From: Polytrichum commune
Taxonomy: Eukaryota; Streptophyta; Polytrichopsida; Polytrichales; Polytrichaceae
Length of the DNA: 64,000 nt
Assembly: GCA_950295325.1 (NCBI GenBank)
Contig: OX485804.1
Span: forward strand, 19,592,001 to 19,656,000
Direction of reading: 5' to 3'
Positions 30,251 to 39,149 of this stretch are shown here, one piece after another. The translations under genes were made by a program, and so were the position numbers. Position 1 is the stretch's first letter, and the number at the start of each line of letters is the position of its first letter. The notes below the pieces were generated by a model, which was not told the origin of the DNA, did not search any database, and was given only the letters and a program-made list of their open reading frames with translations.

Positions 30251-33200
30251 TTGTATAATGTAGATTTATTTGAGGGCATTCAACAATATTGCATCATGGA
30301 CAACTCCTTGGTTTTGATGGGGTGTACAAAAAAATTGAAGCAATTGGAACAAAAGAGAATTATTTTGAATGCAAAACAATGTTTGCATTTAAAAAACAAA
30401 TCAAATCTTGTTGTGGAATGTTTCAAGACTTTGGTCCAACAAGTTCATGACAAAATGGAGCTTGGAACAAGTATGGAGGATTTGTATCGAGTTGTGTGTA
30501 AAATCGAGGCATTAATCCAAGATTGTGGTAGGGACAATTGGATCCATGCATCATTGTGGCAGATGAATAATGAAGAAGAGTTTCGTGAGTTGCTTGAGGA
30601 GCTCAATTGTATTTTTAATACATTGTGTGAGCATTTCCAAATATTGGGGATAATGACCATGGACCTTCGAAAGTCCATAGAGTTCAATCCAATGAATTTA
30701 AGAGAAGTGGAGAAAGACCGAAACGCATTGGTCCAACAATTGTTGAAACATATTGATGCAACAAAATCCTTCAAGGATCATGAAGTTGCAAAGTATGCTT
30801 ACGACCGGTTGGTTTGTCAAATAGATGGAGAAGGTGTTGAGTTGAATGGTAGAACGTTTCCAACATACAATGAGATTCCTCAACTATCAACTCAGTTGGG
30901 AGTTGGTGCTTTCGGACAAGTATACGAAACAAATTGCTTTGGCTTAAAATTGGCTATAAAGGTTTTTAAAGTTGTTGACATAGATTATGAGGATTTAGCG
31001 TATGCAAACTTCAAGAAAGAAGTGGGCATCTTAGCAGGGTTGAGTCATCCAAACATGGTCAAATTCATATGTTGTGGTGAAGGATATGCCCATGATAACA
31101 AATGGCGATATATAGTGATGGAGAAGATGGAGAGAAATCTTGTAGCTGCATACACGAAGAACGTTGATTTGCAACAATCAAACCTTGTTGTTGTTGATAC
31201 CATGTTCCAAATCGCAAGCGGAATGCTCTATCTCCATGACATGCATGTTGCACACCATGATCTGAAGCCCGAAAATATCCTTGTGAAGTCCTTGAATGAT
31301 CCCATATTGGACTCCATGGGCTACGCGATAATTAAATTGGTGGACTTTGGAGTTTCAAAAATTGAAGCAAAAGATGCTTACCAAGAGCCAACACAACATA
31401 ATCTAGGTTCCACTGGGTTTAGGGCACCAGAGACATTTGTAAGACACGATGACACATTGAAACATTTTGTGAATGCTTTCAAAAGTGATGTGTTTAGCTT
31501 TGCAATGGTGTGTTCTTACATTCTCACAACAATTGTTCCATTCTCACACGGTACGAGATCTGAGATAAAAGAAAGGATGCAAGTTGGAGAAAGGCCAAGG
31601 TTGCCGCATGATTGCCCTGATTCATTGATATCTTTGATCAAAGAATGTTGGTCTTTCAAACCATCAGAAAGGCCAACCTTTCAAGATATTTGTTCACAAC
31701 TTCGTCAAATTAGGCATGAACTTCATTTGAATGCTTTAAACAATATGAACAATGATGTGAAGATCGACAAGTCCAACATCCCTCAAACTCAAGAAACAAG
31801 TGAGAACATTCTACCAACAATGGACACTATGGAGCACAAGGGGGATACAAGTGCAAAGAAGGGAGGAAACGAGCTTGTTGGTATGCAAGAAAGAATCCAA
31901 AGGGTTATGAAGGCATTGGAGAAACACTCTATAGTGGCCATTATAGGGGTGGGCGGGATGGGCAAAACTACTTTGGCAGAAGCTGTGAAGGAATGCATGT
32001 GTGATCATTTTGAGGAATCTTGCTTTACTTTCATGAAGAACAAAAATTGTGGCACTATCGAGATTTTCAAAGAAATTTTGAACAACTTAAGGGCTAAGGT
32101 TGATGATGTGAAAGACGTTATACAAGCAAGGACCCGTCTTTGCGATACAATCAAAAACAAAAGTGCTCTCATTGTTCTTGATGACATTGGCAATAGTACA
32201 CAAATTCATGAATTGATGGATGTTGAGATCTTTGAAGCCAAGCGTACCAACAAGATGATCATCACAACTCGTGATTGGCACCTTGTCGAAAACCTTGGAG
32301 ATGTTGGTCGTGTAGATTTGGAGGAACTCATGAAAGGCGAAGCTATGAAATTATTCTCTAGGCATGCTTTTGGTGATCAAGGATACGAAACACCATCTCA
32401 TATGGTGGACATTGTCGAGAACATTGTGGATGCATGTAGAGGATTGCCTTTGAGCTTGAAGGTTGTGGGTGGAACATTATATGGATTCAAGAGAGTACGC
32501 ATTTGGGTGCGAGCTTTAAAAAGACTACAAAGGGCAAGATCCTTGGGATTGACAAATAACAATGAGGTTTGGCATTGCCTACGGATAAGCTTCGATGACC
32601 TCACCCAAGAAGAAAAAAATTTGTTTTTGGACCTATGTTGTTATTTCAACAAGGATTTGGTCCCAATGGATACATTAAAAGTTGTGACCTCATCACGTTT
32701 ATGGAGGGATGTCAACAAAAACCCTCAAGAGTCTTTGAAACGTCTCGAAGATAAATCTTTGGTTAAGAATCACAAAGATGGAATCTATGAAGTCCATGAA
32801 CAATTACGGGATATGGGACGCATGATTGTGGAAATAGACCCCATGTATATTGGTACTCGATGGTGGAAAATACAAGAAGCAACATGGAGTGGGAAAACAC
32901 AAAAAATTATGGAGCGTATCGAATGTCTTTCTTTCGATGAACCAACAAAGAAGTTCAAAGCACACTTTGACATTACAGAACCTTTGTCTTCGCTTCGATT
33001 TTTTGGTTTTCAAGGTTTTGAGGGTTCAATGTCATTCGATAAATTTTTGAGTCAATCCAAAAATCTCCAATGTTTGGTGATGATTTTCCAACGAGAACAA
33101 AATTTTGCAACAACCTCAAATCCATTGTTGTTCAATTGGGACAATCACAGAAGTTTGCAAGTTTTGATGATTGAAGGCCTATCTACTCTATATGAAATAA

Positions 33201-34325
33201 GCGATAGTATTGGACAATTGAAATACTTATACAAAATGAGAATAAAAGATTGCAAAAACTTACAATCCCTACCAAGCACCATAGGCAACTTAAACATCTT
33301 GACTTATTTAGACTTAAGTGGGTGTGGAGGATTGAAGGAGATACCCGTGGCCTTGGGTAAAATGACCTCCTTGACTCACCTCAACTTAAGTGGGTGTGAA
33401 GGATTGAAAGAGATACCGGAGGCGTTGGATAACTTGACCTCCTTGACCTCCCTTTGACTTAAGTAGGTGTCGAGGCGTGAAGGAGATACCAGAGGCATTG
33501 GGTAACTTGACCTCCTTGACCTCCCTTAACTTAAGTGGGTGTGACAGCTTGAAGGAGATACCGGAGGCCTTGGGTAACTTGACCTCCTTGACCTCCCTTC
33601 TATTAGATTGGTGTTTTGGCTTGAAGGAGATCCCGGAGGCTTTGGGAAGCTTGACTCCCTTGACCTCCCTCAATTTATATGGGTGTAGAGGCTTGAAGGA
33701 GATACCTGAGGCATTGGGAAGCTTGACCTCCTTGACCTCCCTTCACTTAAGTAGGTGTCATGGCTTGAAGGAGATACCGGAGGCATTGGGTAACTTGACC
33801 TCTTTGACCTCCCTCAACTTGAGTGAATGTGAAGGCTTGAAGGAGATACCTAAATCATTGGGTAAGTTGACCTCCTTGACCTCCCTCAATTTATATGGGT
33901 GTAGAGGCTTGAAGGAGATCCCGGAGGCTTTGGGAAGCTTGACCTCCTTGACCTCCCTTGACTTAAGTAGGTGTCACGGCTTGAAGGAGATACCGGAGAC
34001 GTTGGGTAACTTGACCTCCTTGACCTCCCTCAACTTACGTTGGTGTGACGGCTTGAAGGAGATACCGGAGGCGTTGGGTAACTTGACCTCCTTGACCTCC
34101 CTTGACTTAAGTGAGTGTGAAGGCTTGAAGGAGTTACCGGAGGCGTTGAGTAATTTGACCTCCTTGACCTCCCTCAACTTAAATGCGTGTGGAGGCTTGA
34201 AGGAGATGCCTATAGCCTTGGGTAACTTCACATCTGTGACGTCCCTCCACTTAAATAGAAGGAAGCCCTTCACTCGATATTGGAGAAATTTTATTACTTG
34301 GCTTCAATGCCCTCAATCAGAATAA
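30251..34325 (+). CDS. Protein kinase-NB-ARC-LRR immune receptor, frameshifted in the LRR array
   Basis: Intronless. The first frame (30251-33457) gives 1,068 residues. Residues 1-200 are largely helical, in the position of the HeLo/MLKL-like bundle seen before such kinases (inference). The kinase spans about 210-500: LGVGAFGQV (216-224), AIKVF, HHD in place of HRD (334-336), DFG at 365-367, and a GSTGFRAPE activation segment. The NB-ARC follows: GVGGMGKTT P-loop (566-574), LIVLDDI, MIITTRD and GLPLSL, with VHE where MHD is usual. The LRRs are 13 near-identical 24-residue units built on LKEIPEALGNLTSLTSL. One extra T in CCCTTTGACT at about 33,452 stops the frame at 33,457; the frame two bases along (33477-34325) continues the array to TAA. 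Kinase-NB-ARC-LRR proteins are intracellular immune receptors known from mosses. The shift may be a true lesion, an allele or a read error. Confidence 0.82.
33335..34260 (+). repeat. 72-bp tandem repeat array encoding LRRs (13 units)
   Basis: Units of exactly 72 bp are conserved at the nucleotide level (for example GGCTTGAAGGAGATACCGGA and AACTTGACCTCCTTGACCTC in almost every unit). Such homogeneity implies recent unequal exchange or gene conversion. The periodicity also opens long antisense frames (33386-33673, 33974-34273), which are not genes. Confidence 0.9.
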
Positions 34326-34850
34326 ATGGTTGTGTAGGCTTGAAAACGTTAAGGTGAAGGGTAATAGTTGAAAAGAAATATCAAAGGTTGTGGGCAACAC
34401 GATCTATTGGACTAGACTACACTTATGTAGATGTCAAGGCTTAAAAGACATACCTGAGGCATTGGCATAACTTAACCTCCTTGACTTCCTCATATTTAAA
34501 TGGGTGTAAAAGCTTAAAATGAGATTCAACGGATGTTGTGGAACTCAGCTTCCTTGACCTTGTTGGCTTTTATTGGGTTGAAAGGCCTAAAGTAGATTCT
34601 AGAGGCCTTTGGTATTTTGATATTTTTTACATGTTGCACTTGAATGGGTGCAATGACCTATAGAAGATACTGGAGGCATGGATAAATTTGACATCCTAGA
34701 ACTTGCTTGAGTGATTAGTTATAAAATGCGGAAGGAGATATTGGAGGTTGGAGAACTTGACCTTCTGGTCCCCACCTTCCAAATATATTGGTAAATGAGC
34801 TTGTAAGAGATACCATAGGCCTTTGGTAGGTTGATGCATCATGTATGTCC
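34326..34850 (+). pseudogene. Decayed LRR units downstream of the receptor stop codon
   Basis: After the TAA at 34,323-34,325 the same 72-bp motif continues in degraded form. Recognisable pieces are GGCTTAAAAGACATACCTGA (about 34,438), TAACCTCCTTGACTTCCTC, AGATACTGGAGGCATGG and a last AGAGATACCATAGGCC near 34,810. Indels and stops occur throughout. The ancestral array was therefore longer, by perhaps six or seven units. Confidence 0.65.
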
Positions 34851-34914
34851 ACTATTATTGGATCCGGAATCCAGTCAATGTAAGGATATTGTAGGGGTAG
34901 ACATTATTTATTAC

Positions 34915-36613
34915 TTCTCCATCGCTCTCTATGAGCTAGAATTTGTGTTGTGGGTTCTCCAATTTCACTCGTCCTTGCAAGTGAGATTAATTTGTGAGTA
35001 CAAAGTATGAACGTGACCTCTTTGCAAAAAGTCTTTTGTGCAATATGTGTAGTTCCATTTGATAATCTACGTATATCATGAATTGCCAAAGAAATACAGC
35101 TCAACTTGCTATTTTTATTATGAGGGAAATGTTTGACTTTCTAATAAGTACAAAACTACTAAAAGGAAATCTAGGTAGTTCCTTTAAGTACTTCTGTCAA
35201 ATGCACTCGAGAACTAAAACATAAGATAACGCCACAAGAACTAAAACATAAGATAACACATATAGGAAGACCTACATGAAAAAGTAGAATAGACTCTTGA
35301 TCTTGAATTAGCAAGTATTGAGAATAAATTGCATGTTGATAACGTTGACAAACCTTGGTATCAGCTCTGAGCACAAGCAAACCTAAACAAGAGCTACAAA
35401 ACCATGTTTAGAAATGATTCCTCTACCATGAAGGGCAAATAGGAGACACTTTGAATACGATCGGTTTGCTCAACAAAGGTTAGAACTCTCCCAAAGCAGT
35501 CCACAACAATCTTGAATGTGGTGTCCTCTGCCAGGTACGGCTCGTTTAGCTCCTCCGGGTAACTCTCTGCAAATGCCTTCAATTCATCATTGTCACATCC
35601 TTTGCCCCAGACTTCTTGTATTCCTCTCAGCAACATGCTTGCAAGATGAGAACAGTTGTTTATCAACACTTCCCTTGCACCACATATGCCAATGGAACCC
35701 ATCCAAGAAGTTCTTGTATGCAGTGTGGAAACCTACTCATCAAGGAGAAAGGGGCAATCAAACATAAGACTTACAATTCTCTTGATTACACATATTTTTA
35801 GTTCTTCCACTTTCGAGCAAATTTCTTAGTCTTCCTCATGGTATAGCTAACTTTTTTTAGGGTTAGTTGTGGTTGTAGGCGTAGTTGTGATTTACTTCTT
35901 TAGTTCTATACCCATAGAAATTGGCATAATAAATCACGTTCTACCACATCAACCCCAAGACTTTGCGTGTTAGCACCCTTGGGGTGGTCGTTGATGCTCA
36001 TGTGGCATCACTATAGAGCCTCAGGGACAAGGTCGATCCAGGGAAAAGGTTGAGGAGGCAACCAATTTAAGACTACAATTTAATACCAAACAAGGATAAT
36101 AATCACTTTTGATCTCTCCTCAAGTCCAAGACCCAAATTGATGAGAGATTGCAATTTAGAAGACCAACCCCACCATCAACCACAACCACAACCACAATGA
36201 GTCGCGCAAAACAAGTGTGAAAGAAGAAAACCGTAGTTGTGGTTGATTATTGTGGTTAACCACATAGACAGGCATCTGCAGGCAAATGGTTTCTTATGTG
36301 TAAATTTGGTCGAATTCCTAAACCCCAAGCCCTGTAAAACCCTCTGAATCCAGAGATAAGCTTACTGTGCGTAGCGATTGTGGGCAATATCCTCATGGGG
36401 AAGATACACAAAGTGGAAGGGAGAGTCAGGATGATGCTGAGGGGCAGGCCTGTTTCCATTGTAATCCTTGGCAGTTATTTCCCCTTCGGAGTATCCATGC
36501 AGTTTGGCCATAGCCTCCACCTCTGGTACTCTGTAATCCAATGGCCTGTGCAAGAATTGACTCATGTACCACATTGCTTCCCCTCCACAACCCTCACAGC
36601 AACTAAATTTCAC
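34915..36613 (-). pseudogene. TRM11: TRM11-like tRNA guanosine methyltransferase, truncated pseudogene
   Basis: TRM11 with TRM112 makes 2-methylguanosine at position 10 of tRNAs. Three 5' exons are visible: 36613-36366 (82 codons plus 2 nt), 35637-35427 and 34973-34915. Exon 1 encodes MWYMSQFLHRPLDYRVPEVE and HHPDSPFHFVYLP. Exon 2 encodes MLLRGIQEVWG, PYLAEDTTFKIVVDCFG and SYLPF. Both match the N-terminal THUMP-containing region of eukaryotic TRM11. Exon 3 resembles the conserved RVNLKNPDHKFWL segment but has TAG (34938-34936) at the Trp codon. The exon 2 donor and exon 3 acceptor do not keep frame, which suggests a lost base. The whole methyltransferase domain is missing: DNA below 34,900 is decayed LRR sequence of the convergent receptor gene. 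Introns are retained, so it is not a processed copy. Family assignment is from memory of the protein and is fairly secure. Confidence 0.68.
35330..35400 (+). other. Possible primer-binding-site-like sequence
   Basis: TTGGTATCAGCTCTGAGC at about 35,354 resembles the tRNA-Met primer site of plant Copia elements (TGGTATCAGAGC) but is altered. It lies in the TRM11 pseudogene intron 2. No LTR ends were found. It may be a small retroelement scar or chance. Confidence 0.15.
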
Positions 36614-36911
36614 AAAAACCTCAATCCTTCACCGTAACTCAGGCCTCTAAAATTGTGCAGAAGAAGTCACCGTCCTTTACTCTTTCTCACTCAATCAAAG
36701 AATGTCTTCACATAACTCTCATTGACTTCATTCCTGTGGCCAAGCCTAATTGCAGGCTTTTCACAAAACCTCAATCCTTCACCGTAACTCAGGCCTCTGA
36801 AATTGTGCAGAAGAAGTCACCGTCCTTTACTCTTTCTCACTCAATCAAAGAATGTCTTCACATAATTCTCACTGACTTCATTCCTGTGGCCAAGCCTAAT
36901 TGCAGGCTTTT
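36611..36911. repeat. 150-bp tandem duplication 5' of the TRM11 pseudogene
   Basis: Two units offset by exactly 150 bp (36621 and 36771 both start TCAATCCTTCACCGTAACTC) are nearly identical up to TAATTGCAGGCTTTT. They lie immediately upstream of the TRM11 ATG on the minus strand, probably in its 5' leader or promoter. The plus-strand frame 36655-36990 crosses both units because 150 is a multiple of three; it is not regarded as a gene. Confidence 0.75.
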
Positions 36912-37140
36912 GCTTGAGACATTGTTTGAGGCTCCGAAATTTGACTCGCTCGGGGTACCACATTCACTGTCCTTCACAAAGAATTTCTGAGCAAAAATCT
37001 ATCCCATCGTAATCTGTCTACAAGATCCAAGGATTCCAACCGACAGATTAACAATTTCCTTAGTATTTCATTCAAGCCAGTTACTCCAAGACCTTCGAGG
37101 TCACCGAACTCTGGCAATTGCTTCACAAGCTGATAGTGCC

Positions 37141-37157
37141 AAACCCTAACCCTAATC
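37141..37157 (-). promoter_or_regulatory. Telo-box upstream of the TRM11 pseudogene
   Basis: AAACCCTAACCCTAA on the plus strand holds the plant telo-box (AAACCCTAA), common in promoters of translation-related genes. Its location about 530 bp 5' of the TRM11 start codon fits a remnant promoter. Confidence 0.4.
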
Positions 37158-37159
37158 AC

Positions 37160-38935
37160 ACAGATGCTTGTTCCTGTGGTGCACACGGTGGCCTATGCCC
37201 AAGTCCCTTATTTAATAGCCCACCCACACCTACTGTTGTGGGCCATCAACCCATTCGTTGATCGCCCATGCCAATAAGTGTGGACATGTTGTAAGTGGTC
37301 CATCATTTGTTGGCTGAGTTTTCAGTTTCATTGGCATCTTTTTGGGTACATGTTCAACACCTGACTTACCAATGGGAGGGTGGAAATGACGTTTCATGTG
37401 TAGAGCATGGGTTCCTATTTTAAACCAAGTCGACAACTAAACCAGGGTCAAAGGTCCCAAAATAGGTTAACGAGGTCCATTTAGTATGTTCAAACAATCA
37501 ACTTGTAGGCACAATTTTGTTTTACTACAATTTTGTTTTACTACACCCCTGATGGAAAGGAAATCCCATCACTTTGCGCCCGTTTTAACCTTTCACATGT
37601 CAAACTTTGTTGTGCTATGAAAAATTGTAGAAAGATGTGCAATCAAAGTAAGACATATAATCTCGATATGTTAACCCATCATATGTTTTTTTCCTTGTAA
37701 TTACACTAAACTTATGATATGCATCGAGCAGACGTCTTCATAAATATATTTTTGAAATCATTTTATGTATGGGGGATTACTTGGTTTAAAATGTTGCACT
37801 CCTAAAGGTCATCATGAAACTGTACTTGGTAATACCATTTGTTCTCTAATTTTTACATGATAAATTTGACCCTTTATCATCACAAGACTACAGAATACAT
37901 CAACAAGAGCTTACCTAATACCTATAGGTTCTAGGTTACAAATACTATTCATTAAGTCATGCAAAAGAAGACTCAATGATAAAACATGAGGCCTCGGTTA
38001 ATATAATATTATAATATTATTAAGCTTCTTGTAATTTTTTCCTTAGATGAGAAATCAAACGACATTGCAAAAAGAACAAAGAACCAAACATATATGCGTT
38101 ATTGTTTAAACTAGCTTACACAAGTTTCCACTTACCCTATGTGCATGTTGGCTTAGGAGAATATGAATTATTTTTGGTTAGAAAGTACCATGTGCCATCA
38201 TGTGAATGGTTCGAACATCTTAAAAGTTGATGGTGAAATTGAACTTAGGTTTGGACACCCAATCAAACTTGAACATGCAATACTTCAAATATGTTATGAT
38301 AGGTTGCCTAGGCTACTTGTTTAGGCAAAAAAAAAAACAATGCAACTAGGACTTCACAATGTTATTATCTTGATTTAAAAAACACCTTAGCATTGAAAGA
38401 GTTGTTTTCATCATCAATTTGATGTATAATCTACTAGGTCAAATTGAGATTGGAATATATAGAATAGAACACTATGTATGTTATTGTCTAGGTATGTGTG
38501 CACATATCACACAAGTGGAGTGGTTTTTCTCCACAATAAGATATCTTGATGAGTAGAAGATTGTTGGCGATTGGCATTGTACGTGTTTTTCTCACCATCC
38601 TATATAAGTTTAAGCTCGTCTAGTAGGTGAGTCAAGAACATGTCCAAGTTCTTCACTTGTTTCAGTCCGTCTAGCCATAATATTATAACATCAAGATGTT
38701 TGACTGGAATAGAGGACCTTTTAAGGGGTGGGGGATTTGAGACGACCCCATGGAGATTTGTATGCATGTATTAACTAAGTATATTATAGAGACTCTTGTG
38801 TTGAATTCTAGGAATATTTGAGACCCTGGGATTATATATGATTCCACTTTGACCCATTTTCTTAAACCTTTTATTATTCGTAAATCTTTGGAAACCAATA
38901 ATTTCTAAACATGCTACGTTACTTATATAATACTA
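37160..38935. other. AT-rich intergenic region, nothing supported
   Basis: No domain-bearing frame, element terminus or structured repeat was seen apart from short A/T runs. Confidence 0.4.
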
Positions 38936-39060
38936 GAAAATACAAGTCAAACCCCAACTACCAAATTGTACAAGCAATCCAAAAACCAAAACCTTGCACA
39001 ACAACAACATAGTAGTGAGCAAAAGTAACATCCCGGCGGCGTACAATTATAAATTACTTA

Positions 39061-39149
39061 TAGTATATTTATATACTAAAAACAAAACATAATTAAATTA
39101 TTAATATATACTAAAAATAAAACCCTACCTATAGTATTCATGAATACTA
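39061..39149. repeat. Palindromic repeats in the element's 5' leader, one over the start codon
   Basis: TAGTATATTTATATACTA (39061-39078) pairs over seven bases on each side of TTTA. TAGTATTCATGAATACTA (39132-39149) is a perfect 18-bp palindrome centred on the ATG of the long frame. A related half, TTAATATATACTAAAAAT, lies between them. Confidence 0.7.

Noticed and set aside
33386-34273. Long antisense frames opposite the LRR array
   Set aside because: They are open only because the 72-bp repeat is a multiple of three. They lack start context and any domain.
35354-35372. Copia element called from the primer-site-like TTGGTATCAGCTCTGAGC
   Set aside because: The match is altered in its second half, and no LTR, gag or pol is nearby. 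Kept only as a low-confidence note.
36655-36990. 111-codon plus-strand frame with a repeated KKSPSFTLSHSI segment
   Set aside because: It is created by the 150-bp tandem duplication upstream of TRM11. It shows no domain or splice support, and codon positions show no sign of selection.
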